A program made the translations under genes and the position numbers. 64,000 nt of DNA from Bacteroidales bacterium. Lineage in GTDB: Bacteria; Bacteroidota; Bacteroidia; Bacteroidales; VadinHA17. The notes under the pieces are model-generated. The model worked only from the letters and a program-made list of their open reading frames with translations, was not told where the DNA came from and ran no database searches. Shown piece by piece: positions 7,876 to 18,129 of the stretch. How positions within the stretch are numbered: position 1 is the first letter of the stretch; each line of letters opens with the position of its first letter. The stretch is taken from NCBI GenBank assembly GCA_025454795.1, contig JALONT010000014.1, forward strand, positions 1 through 64,000, read 5' to 3'.

Positions 7876-8279
7876 TCCATTAGTATAAATTAAAATAATG
7901 TTCGAAAATAATGAATATAATATTAGGTTTAAGCATAAATAGTTTTAATTGTGCATCAAATAACTGTACATCTTTCCCCATCCCCTTCTGATACCAATCC
8001 ACATCCATTTCTTTTAGTGTTCACAGGCAGGCTGATATTTTTATGATCAATGACTTCGGTGAAGTTATTTTAGTCCGGCTAAATGTGTCATTATACCCGG
8101 CTTTTATAGAAAATATGCAAGAACATGATTAAAATACAGATATGTAAGGATTTGTGCAGAATATTTAAAATCGTTAACTAACACTCGTATTCTTTCTATT
8201 TTATTTTTAATTAATAGGTTATATGCTTATCTTTATTAAGGATTTACAAATGGTAATTTCTTAATTAAGGAGGTTTTTT
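7876..8279. promoter_or_regulatory. Divergent intergenic region with candidate promoter and strong RBS for the zinc-ribbon gene
   Basis: This 404-bp gap separates a minus-strand operon from a plus-strand gene. TATCTTTA at 8228-8235 fits the Bacteroidota -7 box TAnnTTTG except for the last base, with a T-run at 8204-8207 twenty bases upstream as a weak -33 element. AAGGAGG at 8267-8273, six bases before the ATG at 8280, is an unusually strong Shine-Dalgarno site for this phylum. No gene or RNA was recognised in the remainder. Confidence 0.35.
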
Positions 8280-8684
8280 ATGAATGATTTTTTATGCCCA
8301 AAGTGCGGAGATCATTTAAGAGTAGGTGAAAATCTTATTCTTAAAATTAAAAATAGCAACAAGCAGAATGCACTTCTGCTCCTGAGTCCCCAGGTAGGTA
8401 ATTATTCAAGTATCAGGCATCCTGAATTTGAGATCAGAAAAGGAGAATTACTCGAATTTTATTGCCCGTTATGCGGCACTTCACTAAAATCTGATATCCA
8501 TGAAAATCTTGTTCATGTAATTCTGAAAGATGAAAACAAGAATAATTTTGATGTATACTTTTCACGGATTGCCGGTGAGCACAGCACTTATGAAACAAAG
8601 GGTGATTTAATCCATGTTGCAGGCGAAGATGCCGGAAGGTATACATACTTCAAAATTGGTGACAGATATAAAAAGTATTTCTGA
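8280..8684 (+). CDS. Hypothetical protein with two CxxC zinc-ribbon knuckles
   Basis: 134 residues. CPKCG at residues 6-10 and CPLCG near 62-66 form a paired zinc ribbon separated by about 50 residues that contain a beta-rich segment. The C-terminal half is predicted beta/alpha with no catalytic motif. No signal peptide. The strong AAGGAGG ribosome-binding site suggests good expression. A cytoplasmic zinc-binding protein is likely; its role is unknown. It stands alone between a minus-strand cluster and gdhA. Confidence 0.7.
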   Translation: MNDFLCPKCGDHLRVGENLILKIKNSNKQNALLLLSPQVGNYSSIRHPEFEIRKGELLEFYCPLCGTSLKSDIHENLVHVILKDENKNNFDVYFSRIAGEHSTYETKGDLIHVAGEDAGRYTYFKIGDRYKKYF

Positions 8685-8833
8685 TAACTATCCTGCATCA
8701 GTAATCAGGTCAAAAAAAACACTATAGTTAATAATATTTGCTGATTCCCTTAAAATATTAAGGATATCTTATGTTATTATTAAATATATAATGATATTTG
8801 CCATTATTTATAACAATTTAACAAATTAATTAA

Positions 8834-10186
<1,353 letters not shown>

Positions 10187-10208
10187 TTAAGCCTGTTGAT
10201 AAATAAGG

Positions 10209-11135
10209 TCAGAAACCGTTCATTATCAACCATTTCATGCACAGTTCAGGCCATGCTGATTGGGTTTCCCGGTCACCTGCCAGGCCAAATCCGTGACCCC
10301 CTTTCTGGAAAATATGCAGTTCTGAGGGGACATTGTTTTTCCTGAGAGCTTCATAATAAACAATACTGTTTTTTACAGGGACAGATTTATCATCACCGGC
10401 ATGAACCAGGAATGTCGGGGGTGTATTATCATTTACCTGAAGCTCGTTTGAAAATCTTATAATTGCCTCTTCTGCAGGATTCTCACCAATAAGATTTCTT
10501 CTCGATCCGGCATGTGCAAAGGAGGAATCCATTGTAATAACAGGATAGAGAAGAATTGAAAAGTCTGGTCGTGCGCTTATAGTATCTTTAACTTCATAAA
10601 CTGTATCACCGTAATGAGTTGAAATGGTTGAGGCCAGGTGTCCGCCTGCTGAAAATCCGATAACACCAACTTTATGCGGATCGATATTCCATTTTGAAGC
10701 ATTGCGCCTGATGTTACGCATTGCCTCCTGTGCATCCTGGAGAGGCCCCACAGACTTATCCTTCATTATTATATCGGAAGGAAGCCTGTATTTAAGAATA
10801 ATTCCTGCAATCCCATTGTCATTAAGCCACCTGGCAATTGCATACCCCTCACGATTGAATGACAGGTAGCTATATCCCCCTCCCGGACAAATCAGAATCG
10901 CAGTACCTGTCGCTTTATCCACCGGAGGAAGAAAAACGTAAAGTGAAGGATCGGTCACTTTTTCAAACCGTGCCGGAATGCCTTCATTAATTGTAGCTTT
11001 TTCAGAATAGTTAGTGTTCAGGATCAATCCGGGAATTCCTTCCGGCCAGAGTTTATGAGTTACTACCTGGGCATTGATATTCAATACTGTAAGAATGAAC
11101 CAAAGTGAAGCTATTGTCGGAATACGGTTTTTCAT
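10209..11135 (-). CDS. Secreted alpha/beta-hydrolase (acetyl-esterase / BD-FAE type)
   Basis: 308 residues with a cleavable signal peptide (to about residue 22, LNINAQ). The esterase fold is shown by the oxyanion-loop equivalent ICPGGGYSYLSF (82-93), nucleophile Ser162 in GFSAGGH, Asp248/249 in HAGDDKSVP and His281 in KGGHGFG. Homologues deacetylate or de-feruloylate plant polysaccharides in the periplasm or outside the cell. It stands alone and converges on gdhA with a 22-bp gap. It may assist the GH28 and GH88 enzymes encoded elsewhere in the window. Confidence 0.85.
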   Translation of the reverse strand: MKNRIPTIASLWFILTVLNINAQVVTHKLWPEGIPGLILNTNYSEKATINEGIPARFEKVTDPSLYVFLPPVDKATGTAILICPGGGYSYLSFNREGYAIARWLNDNGIAGIILKYRLPSDIIMKDKSVGPLQDAQEAMRNIRRNASKWNIDPHKVGVIGFSAGGHLASTISTHYGDTVYEVKDTISARPDFSILLYPVITMDSSFAHAGSRRNLIGENPAEEAIIRFSNELQVNDNTPPTFLVHAGDDKSVPVKNSIVYYEALRKNNVPSELHIFQKGGHGFGLAGDRETQSAWPELCMKWLIMNGF

Positions 11136-11189
11136 TGCACTTTTTAAAGTCTGAAATTACGTTAAAATCCTGGAATTTAACTGTCTGAT

Positions 11190-11996
11190 TCAGGATTTGT
11201 TTTTGGGGAACCAGGGCAGAAATGCACTTGTCTTTTCGATGTATTCCTTATACTGTACTTTTTGATCCTTAAGGCTTTTCTCAAGTAAAAAGACCCCGGA
11301 AACCTTTATTATCATAAGCGTCATCAGAATTGAACCAAAGACAGGCAGCCAGCTCCCGGCAGCAAGACAGAAAAATCCATAACCCCACCATACAGCAGAA
11401 TCACCAAAATAATTAGGATGACGTGTATAACGCCAGAAACCGGTGTCAAGAACTCTACCTTTGTTTTCAGGATTAGCTTTAAAAACAGCAAGCTGGAAAT
11501 CGCCTCCTGCTTCAAAAAGCATGCCTGTTATCCAGAAACCTATTCCGATATAATCAGGAATTCCAATGATTCTTTCTGGTCCGTAGAACTGAGCTCCGAG
11601 AAGAGGAGCAGAGATCAGCCACATCAGTATCCCCTGGAGAAGGAATGTCTGGAAGAAGCTGATCCACCAGTATCTTTTTTCACCATACTTTCTACGGAAT
11701 TCTTTGTACCTGAAATCTTCACCTTTCCCTATATTCCGCCATGCAAGATAAGCCGAAAGACGAAATCCCCATAATGCAACAAGGGCCATAATGAGTATTT
11801 TCCTGGTATCGTTTCCGCCACTTTTCAGGAAGTAAAAAGAAGAAGTAATAACAAAACCAATACCCCAGAATAGGTCAACTATACTTACATTTTTAATTAT
11901 TACACTGATGATCCAGAGTATTGTCATCATTGTCATGATAACCAGAAATGCCTGAATATAGATCTGGAAAAATGTCATATACGAAAAGTCATTCAT
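11190..11996 (-). CDS. DUF1295 membrane protein (steroid 5-alpha-reductase-like)
   Basis: About 268 residues, polytopic, with the C-terminal signature WRYTRHPNYFGDSAVWWGYG shared by DUF1295, isoprenylcysteine methyltransferase and steroid 5-alpha-reductase proteins. The start at 11996 (MNDFSYMTFF) is chosen because it overlaps the upstream stop as ATGAATGA; a start 36 bases upstream would lie further inside the previous gene. Translation is probably coupled to the DAK2-DegV gene. The family acts on lipid or isoprenoid substrates in membranes; the exact reaction is unknown. Confidence 0.8.
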   Translation of the reverse strand: MNDFSYMTFFQIYIQAFLVIMTMMTILWIISVIIKNVSIVDLFWGIGFVITSSFYFLKSGGNDTRKILIMALVALWGFRLSAYLAWRNIGKGEDFRYKEFRRKYGEKRYWWISFFQTFLLQGILMWLISAPLLGAQFYGPERIIGIPDYIGIGFWITGMLFEAGGDFQLAVFKANPENKGRVLDTGFWRYTRHPNYFGDSAVWWGYGFFCLAAGSWLPVFGSILMTLMIIKVSGVFLLEKSLKDQKVQYKEYIEKTSAFLPWFPKNKS

Positions 11997-13791
11997 AAAG
12001 AATGGCAACAGAAGCAGCCCCGACACCTGCATTGGCGCCGATAACAGGAGAAATATTGCATATTGAAACAGGTTTTTTCCCGGTCAGGATTTCCATTTTT
12101 TCAGAGAACCATGCTGCTGCATTCAGGTTGTTGGCATGGAGAACAATATAGTTCCAGATTTTCTTCCCGGGATAGTCAGACTGAATATGTTTCATCACCT
12201 TTTCCATATTTGCCTTCTGGCTGAATGCCTTACCGAAAGAAACTGCCTTACCTGTGTCGTCGAGAGTTACAATCGGATTAATATTAAGTAACCTTGCAAT
12301 TAAGCCCCGGAAAGCAGAAAGACGTCCCCCGCGAACCATATATTTCAATGTTTTGACACTTACAAGTATTTTTGTCTCAGTGACCCAGTTCTCAGCCAGT
12401 GATACTATCTGGTCATGCTGCAAACCGGCTTCAATTGCCTGAGCGGTACGAAGAACTATCAATCCCAGTGCTCCTGAAAGATTTTTTGAATTTATAACCG
12501 AAATTTGCTTGTTAAACTCACTGCTTATTGATTTTGCAGCCTTTACGCTGCTGTTAAATGTTCCGCTTAGCTTTTCGCTGACCTGGATTGCTATTATTGA
12601 ATCGTAGTGCGAAGCAAGGTGGGAATAGAGGTTGATAAAAGCCGTCTCGTTTACCTGTGCCGATTTAGGGTAATCCGGACACTCATCCAGTAATTTGTAA
12701 AATTGCTGAGGCTGAATAGTGATTTTATCAAGATAGTTATTTTCGCCAAAACTGATATTTATTGGCAGCATGTTTACCTGGTAATGATCAATCAGCTCCT
12801 TCGAAAGGTCACAGGTAGAATCTGTCACAAGAGCAATCTTCCATTTCCTGTTATAGACTGCATCGCTCTGGCGGATCATATCATCAGCTTTCTGGAATGT
12901 GAGCGTGCCTGAAGGCCGTAATTCATCGAATAATTCTGCAGGATAATTCGTATGAACATGAATTCTTCTTATCCTGTCAGAACCGGCAACGACAATAGAA
13001 TCACCGAACTTTGCCAGGGTGCTTTTCAATGAAGAGTTATCAGTCACACTGTTTTTTATTATTGCCTCGGTGCAATACCTGAAATCAACCTTTTCAGCAA
13101 TTACCTCCTCGATTTTCGGAAATGATATGGTTTCTGACTTCGCCAGGATAAGTTCTTTGACGTTCCTTGACTGGATAAATTCAATTATTCCCTGGACAAA
13201 CAGTACAAATCCCTTTGCTCCTGCGTCAACAACATTGTTACTTGCAAGGATCTTAAGTTTGGACGTTGTTTCCTGCAGAGATCTTAAAAGTATTTCATAA
13301 GAACTTAAAAGCAGATGGTTGAAGTCAGTAAACTTCTGCCAGCTTTCAGAAATATAATCAGCCCATTCCCTGATCACAGTAAGCATTGTCCCTTCAACCG
13401 GGTTGGCAACAGCTTCGTAAACATATTTCACTGACCGCTGGATGCTTTCAGCAAACTGCTTAAGAGTGACGACCATCAGATCTCCGGTCTCAATGCTCAG
13501 TCCGTAAAAGAACTGGGCAAAAATAATCCCGGAATTTCCCCGCGCATTCATAAGTGTTGCTTCTGCTATCCGGTCGGCAGTTACTTTATATGATCTGTGC
13601 GGATGAAGCGATTCTATTACTGACCTTATCGTTGAAGCGAGGTTTGTACCGGTATCCCCGTCATTCACGGGAAAGACATTTATTTTGTTGAGCTCTGTCT
13701 GGTGTTCGATAACTTTCCTTGCTCCAGCAATAAAAGTATAGTACAGATTGCGGCCATCCATTTTTATCATAGGAGCGGGAACAAGTTTCAT
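11989..13791 (-). CDS. DAK2-DegV fusion protein (fatty-acid kinase-like)
   Basis: A 600-residue fusion. The N-terminal half is a DhaL/DAK2 domain (NVFPVNDGDTGTNL near 38-51, NARGNSGIIFAQFF, NVVDAGAKGF), which binds ADP/ATP through the aspartates. The C-terminal half from about residue 315 is a DegV/EDD lipid-binding domain (IALVTDSTCDLS, SGTFNSS, GGRLSAFRG). In Firmicutes the corresponding functions, FakA kinase and FakB fatty-acid carrier, are separate proteins that activate exogenous fatty acids to acyl-phosphate. Fusion would couple binding and phosphorylation. The downstream DUF1295 gene may act on related lipids. Confidence 0.85.
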   Translation of the reverse strand: MKLVPAPMIKMDGRNLYYTFIAGARKVIEHQTELNKINVFPVNDGDTGTNLASTIRSVIESLHPHRSYKVTADRIAEATLMNARGNSGIIFAQFFYGLSIETGDLMVVTLKQFAESIQRSVKYVYEAVANPVEGTMLTVIREWADYISESWQKFTDFNHLLLSSYEILLRSLQETTSKLKILASNNVVDAGAKGFVLFVQGIIEFIQSRNVKELILAKSETISFPKIEEVIAEKVDFRYCTEAIIKNSVTDNSSLKSTLAKFGDSIVVAGSDRIRRIHVHTNYPAELFDELRPSGTLTFQKADDMIRQSDAVYNRKWKIALVTDSTCDLSKELIDHYQVNMLPINISFGENNYLDKITIQPQQFYKLLDECPDYPKSAQVNETAFINLYSHLASHYDSIIAIQVSEKLSGTFNSSVKAAKSISSEFNKQISVINSKNLSGALGLIVLRTAQAIEAGLQHDQIVSLAENWVTETKILVSVKTLKYMVRGGRLSAFRGLIARLLNINPIVTLDDTGKAVSFGKAFSQKANMEKVMKHIQSDYPGKKIWNYIVLHANNLNAAAWFSEKMEILTGKKPVSICNISPVIGANAGVGAASVAILYE

Positions 13792-13889
13792 CTTATTGAT
13801 AATTTAAGTTTTGCAAAGGTATCAAAATTTATAACAGATGATTACCTGAGATGTTCAGTGCCTCTGGTAACCTTTGTCCTTAACCCTGA

Positions 13890-13917
13890 AGAGCACGAAG
13901 TTCGCACTAAGCACAAA
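13890..13917. repeat. Interspersed CACGAAG/CACTAAGCACAAA motif
   Basis: The short segment AGCACGAAGTTCGCACTAAG plus CACAAA lies between convergent or tandem genes. It resembles the longer copies at 33,690-33,745 and 41,463-41,534 (CTTTGAGACTTAGTGGCA and CTTTGTGACTTGGTGG). A widespread non-coding repeat; function unknown. Confidence 0.4.
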
Positions 13918-13926
13918 TAGTTATAA

Positions 13927-15237
13927 TCAGGCGCCTGGATTCTTTAGTTTAAACTTAATTCCTGATTTATAAACAGAAATAGCCCTTTGACGTGCATAAT
14001 CATGATCGACTATTGTTTCCGGGTACCCGGGTTTACCAAAATCCGGAACCCATTTCTTAATATATTCATACCCAGAGTCAAATTTCTTCTGCTGGGTATC
14101 GGGATTAAATATTCTGAACCAGGGAGCTGCATCGCAGCCTGTACCAGCTGCCCACTGCCAGTTACCGTTATTTGAAGATAGCTCGTAATCGAGGAGCTTC
14201 TGTGCAAAAAAGGCCTCTCCCCATCGCCAGTCAATAAGAAGATGCTTGCAAAGAAAGCCTGCGGTTATCATTCGCACCCTGTTATGCATGTAACCGGATT
14301 CCTTAAGCTGTCTCATTCCTGCATCAACAATCGGATATCCGGTTTCCCCGTTGCACCACCTGCTGAATTCTTTTTGATCATTTCTCCACTGCACATTGTC
14401 ATATTGTCTTTTAAAATTTTCCGTTATTACATCAGGGAAATTGAATATTATCTGCATAAAGAATTCACGCCAGATAAGTTCAGAAAGAAAAACCATATTT
14501 CTTTCATAAGCAATTTTTACAATGTCCCTGATACTTAATGTACCGAAGCGAAGATAAATAGAGAGATAAGAAGTTTTATCCGCAGCGGGTATATCTCGAT
14601 ATATATGATAATCTTGAATTACAGAGAGATCGAAGGGCTTTACTTTTATTGAACTGGTTTTAAATCCGGTTTCTTCAATTACCGGGAATGGATAATTGCA
14701 TTGATAGAAATTTTTGAATATAGGGATTTTTTTGCCTGAAATAAGGATTTGTTTTGCTTTAAGGTTTTGTAACCATCTGTTTTTATAAGGGGTGAATACC
14801 GTATAAGGTTTTCCGTCTGATTTTAGGATTTCCTTCTCTTCAAAGATAACCTGGTCCTTAAATTTTTTCAATGAGATATTGTATTTAACAAGAATTGTTT
14901 CAATCCTGCGATCTCTTTCTATAGCATAAGGTTCATAATCTTTATTGATGTAAACGGAATTAATATCAAACATCCCAATAAGTCTGTTCCATATTTCTTC
15001 AGGATCTCCCTTCAGAATATAAACTGAGCTCCCCTTTTTTTGAAGCTCATCATTCAGGTATGATAACCTGTTATAAATAAAACTGATCCTCGCATCATCT
15101 TCAGAAAGTTCATCAATGATATTTGTATCGAAGATAAATATAAGAATTACCCGCAATCCTTCATTTAGGGCATTGTACAGTCCGGTATTATCATCCAGAC
15201 GGAGGTCTCTCCGGAACCAGAATATGTTTAGTTTCAT
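13927..15237 (-). CDS. phrB: Deoxyribodipyrimidine photolyase
   Basis: Cryptochrome/photolyase family protein of 436 residues that repairs UV-induced cyclobutane pyrimidine dimers using light. The N-terminal antenna-binding domain starts FWFRRDLRLDDN. The FAD-binding domain includes GYPIVDAGMRQL and the conserved WRWGEAFFAQKL, NNGNWQWAAGTG and FNPDTQQKKFD stretches, which hold the Trp and Asn residues of the flavin pocket. Length and C-terminus are normal for class I CPD photolyases. It is monocistronic and divergent from the cytochrome gene. Confidence 0.93.
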   Translation of the reverse strand: MKLNIFWFRRDLRLDDNTGLYNALNEGLRVILIFIFDTNIIDELSEDDARISFIYNRLSYLNDELQKKGSSVYILKGDPEEIWNRLIGMFDINSVYINKDYEPYAIERDRRIETILVKYNISLKKFKDQVIFEEKEILKSDGKPYTVFTPYKNRWLQNLKAKQILISGKKIPIFKNFYQCNYPFPVIEETGFKTSSIKVKPFDLSVIQDYHIYRDIPAADKTSYLSIYLRFGTLSIRDIVKIAYERNMVFLSELIWREFFMQIIFNFPDVITENFKRQYDNVQWRNDQKEFSRWCNGETGYPIVDAGMRQLKESGYMHNRVRMITAGFLCKHLLIDWRWGEAFFAQKLLDYELSSNNGNWQWAAGTGCDAAPWFRIFNPDTQQKKFDSGYEYIKKWVPDFGKPGYPETIVDHDYARQRAISVYKSGIKFKLKNPGA

Positions 15238-15361
15238 TTCTTTATAAAAGAGAGTCCCTGTTTTTTAATTCAATCTGACTAAAAATTAGAAACAACCCCT
15301 TGAAAATAATACGAAAGATAAAAATTTTATTTACCTTTTCAGGTCTAAAACCTTAAGCTTT

Positions 15362-16744
15362 ATGGCTGCTCGAAAAAAATCTTCGGTAATGATCTTTATG
15401 ATTTCTTTAGCCATAGTTTCAATTCTTTTTACTGCATTTTCAGTGAGCAAAATGTTACCGCAGGAGGATTTAAAAAACAAGTACACTTATAAGGATTTTG
15501 AATTTGCAAAGAAGTGCCGTTCCTGCCATCCCGGAATTTATGAACAATGGTCGCAGGCAATGATGTCGCAGGCTTATACTCATCACTGGGATGAAATTGA
15601 GTATTTTAACCTTGCTGTAGGTCACTCCAACGCAAAACCTGAAATAAAGGATGTTGTGGACGGATGTAACGGATGCCACTCCCCCCTTGCTTTTATGGGA
15701 GGAGGGGAATTTCCTCCTCCACGACCGGAAGCAAAAAGTATGGCTAATGAATCAGTTTCATGTGAGGTATGCCATCTTACTCAGTCTGCACAGACCGATC
15801 CCCCATTTAATTTCAGCTACCTGATCAAGCCGGGGATGACAAAATATGCAGGACGCACACCAGCTGTCGAGTCGCCTGCACATAAGATAGTCACTAACGA
15901 TTTTTTCCGAACCACAGAATTTTGCGGTAACTGCCATAACGAAAAGAATCCTTTCGGAGTATGGGTAAAAAGTACTCAGCTCGAATGGAAGGAGGGACCC
16001 TACTCGAAGGAGGGTGTAAGGTGCCAGGATTGCCACATGCCAAAAGGGGGCCCGTACCTTAATGCACTCATGACCAAACCTTATGACGACTCAAGGCTCC
16101 ATCTTTTCCATGGTGCACATGACCCCGGGAAGGTGAGAGGGACAATTGAATTAAGGATTGAACCCGACATCCGTGAAGCGGAACCAGGAGAGAACATTAT
16201 TTTTAAAGTTGCCCTTTTCAATCAGAAGACCGGACATAAGTTCCCGACAGGTTCTGTTGAAGACCGCATAGCCTGGCTGCAGGTTGAAGCTACCGATGCA
16301 AAAGGAAGAGTATACCATCTTAATGTCGATAAAAAGGGTTTTGATGGAGAAGAATATACAATATCGGGAGATTATCTGGCATATCAGGATATGGGAGTAC
16401 CTCTGGGTCTTCCTGATTTTAAAGGTGTTCAGCGGGATGGCATACCGGCAGGCAACAGGATCTTCAGAATGCCCTATTTTGATCCTGAGGGAAGAATGAC
16501 AATAATGCAGTGGAATACTGCAAAACAGGGAGTTGATTACAGAATCGGCCCTCGGGAAGCGAAAGTTGAGAATTTCACTTTTCGTCTTCCTTTTGACATA
16601 GCTCCGGGCGAAATGATAGTCAGAGCAGTGTTAAATTACCAGCTTCTAGTAAAACCTGTTGCAGATTTCCTTAAAGTACCGGCAGATGAATCTGAGATTA
16701 AGGTGGTTAATGAACATACAACTACAGTTAAGATATTACCATAG
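15362..16744 (+). CDS. Pentaheme cytochrome c family protein
   Basis: 460 residues with one N-terminal hydrophobic helix (about 9-27) serving as signal or anchor, then five CxxCH heme sites at Cys52, 102, 134, 188 and 221. The C-terminal half (from about 245) is beta-rich with GHKFPTGSVEDR, as in other cytochrome c554-like periplasmic proteins. It probably transfers electrons in the periplasm. The next plus-strand gene encodes a barrel-like protein with one heme motif, so the two may form a periplasm to outer-membrane electron path. Neither partner nor acceptor is known. Confidence 0.85.
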   Translation: MAARKKSSVMIFMISLAIVSILFTAFSVSKMLPQEDLKNKYTYKDFEFAKKCRSCHPGIYEQWSQAMMSQAYTHHWDEIEYFNLAVGHSNAKPEIKDVVDGCNGCHSPLAFMGGGEFPPPRPEAKSMANESVSCEVCHLTQSAQTDPPFNFSYLIKPGMTKYAGRTPAVESPAHKIVTNDFFRTTEFCGNCHNEKNPFGVWVKSTQLEWKEGPYSKEGVRCQDCHMPKGGPYLNALMTKPYDDSRLHLFHGAHDPGKVRGTIELRIEPDIREAEPGENIIFKVALFNQKTGHKFPTGSVEDRIAWLQVEATDAKGRVYHLNVDKKGFDGEEYTISGDYLAYQDMGVPLGLPDFKGVQRDGIPAGNRIFRMPYFDPEGRMTIMQWNTAKQGVDYRIGPREAKVENFTFRLPFDIAPGEMIVRAVLNYQLLVKPVADFLKVPADESEIKVVNEHTTTVKILP

Positions 16745-16779
16745 TAATTAATTGTACAAATTTTTGATTTACTAAATTA

Positions 16780-16838
16780 CCGTTGGCTTCAGCCAACGGA
16801 TCAGGTGAGACCCATATACCGTTGGCTAAAGACAACGG
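16780..16838. repeat. Pair of CCGTTGGC hairpins
   Basis: Two adjacent palindromes, CCGTTGGCTTCAGCCAACGG (16,780-16,799) and CCGTTGGCTAAAGACAACGG (16,819-16,838), with 8-bp and slightly mismatched arms. They lie between the two cytochrome genes. They lack a T-run, so they resemble a REP-type repeat more than a classic terminator, though they could reduce read-through or protect the upstream mRNA. Confidence 0.7.
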
Positions 16839-16899
16839 TAATTGAGATAATTAAAACAGAAAATTGATAACTTTTATTTAAATATTAAATACAAACAAT

Positions 16900-18102
16900 A
16901 TGAAAAGGCATAAATATGTCATAACAATCTCTCTGGCATTACTACTTCTCTTTTTTATCCCTTTAAATAAGATTCATTCTATCCCGGCCTTTGCAAGGAA
17001 GTACCAGATAAGCTGTCAGGTTTGTCATTCTCCTGCAATGCCCCGCCTTAAAGGTTTTGGGGAGGAGTTTGCAGGGAACGGTTTCAGATTAACGGAATAT
17101 GAATCTCCGAGATATTTGATACAGACAGGTGATGACAGGCTTTCTCTTTTCAGGGAACTGCCCCTTGCAATCAGGATGGATGGATTCGGTACTTATAATT
17201 TTAATAATGAAGGTACTGCTGACTTCGGATCCCCTTTTGTTCTGAAAATATTATCCGGGGGAGAACTATCTGAAAAGCTCTCCTATTATTTCTATTTTCT
17301 TTTTAACGAAAGAGGCTCCATTGCCGGTGTCGAGGATGCTTTTCTTATGTATCACGACCTGTTCAATACCGGCATTAACTTTTATATTGGACAATTTCAG
17401 GTTTCAGATCCTTTGTTCAAAGGGGAATTGAGGTACACTCTTGAACCTTATAAGATTTATGCTGCAGCTCCTGGTTCTTCGAGTGTTGATCTGAAATACG
17501 ACCGGGGAATAATTCTTGAAAAAGATATCATTGCAACAGGTACCACTCTGGTTGGCGAGATTGTTAATGGCTGCGGTATAGGAGAGGCCGGCGAGGGATA
17601 TTTATTTGACAGGGACAAGCATAAGAACTTCATGGGAAGGATTAACCAGGCAATAGGGAAGAAGTTGTCTGTAGGCTTATTCGGTTATTTTGGAAAGGAG
17701 AATCTGGCTGATACCCTCGGGATTTTTACAAATGACATCAGGATGTTTGGCCCGGATCTTGTTCTGAATTTTGACGATAAGTTTGTAGTTAACGTTCAGT
17801 ATGTAAGACGCACTGATTCTGATGTTTTCATTGAGTCGACAGGTGAAGTGAAACCGGATATTCTCACGCATGGTACAATGGCCGAAGTAATTTACTCTCC
17901 CAGGGGTGATATGAGCACATGGTATCTGACAGGGTTGCTGAACTGGGTGGAATCGGATTTTGATGCACTTGATTACCGTTCTGCAACACTCCATGCAGGT
18001 TATATCCTGAGACGCAACGTCAGACTTGTATCCGAATATACATACAAGTTTTCAGGCACCTCATACGGTAAATTGAGCCTTGGATTTATATCGGCTTTCT
18101 GA
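16900..18102 (+). CDS. Outer-membrane barrel-like protein with one c-type heme motif
   Basis: 400 residues. Signal peptide to about residue 27, then SIPAFARKYQISCQVCHSP with a single CxxCH (Cys39-His43) right at the mature N-terminus. The remainder has alternating hydrophobic beta strands ending in aromatic Phe (LSLGFISAF), as in porin-like barrels. A heme plug at the start of a barrel suggests electron passage or heme-linked sensing at the outer membrane. The pentaheme cytochrome gene precedes it on the same strand, separated by two hairpins. Confidence 0.75.
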   Translation: MKRHKYVITISLALLLLFFIPLNKIHSIPAFARKYQISCQVCHSPAMPRLKGFGEEFAGNGFRLTEYESPRYLIQTGDDRLSLFRELPLAIRMDGFGTYNFNNEGTADFGSPFVLKILSGGELSEKLSYYFYFLFNERGSIAGVEDAFLMYHDLFNTGINFYIGQFQVSDPLFKGELRYTLEPYKIYAAAPGSSSVDLKYDRGIILEKDIIATGTTLVGEIVNGCGIGEAGEGYLFDRDKHKNFMGRINQAIGKKLSVGLFGYFGKENLADTLGIFTNDIRMFGPDLVLNFDDKFVVNVQYVRRTDSDVFIESTGEVKPDILTHGTMAEVIYSPRGDMSTWYLTGLLNWVESDFDALDYRSATLHAGYILRRNVRLVSEYTYKFSGTSYGKLSLGFISAF

Positions 18103-18129
18103 TTACCGGTTGCTGGCATAAATATTTTC

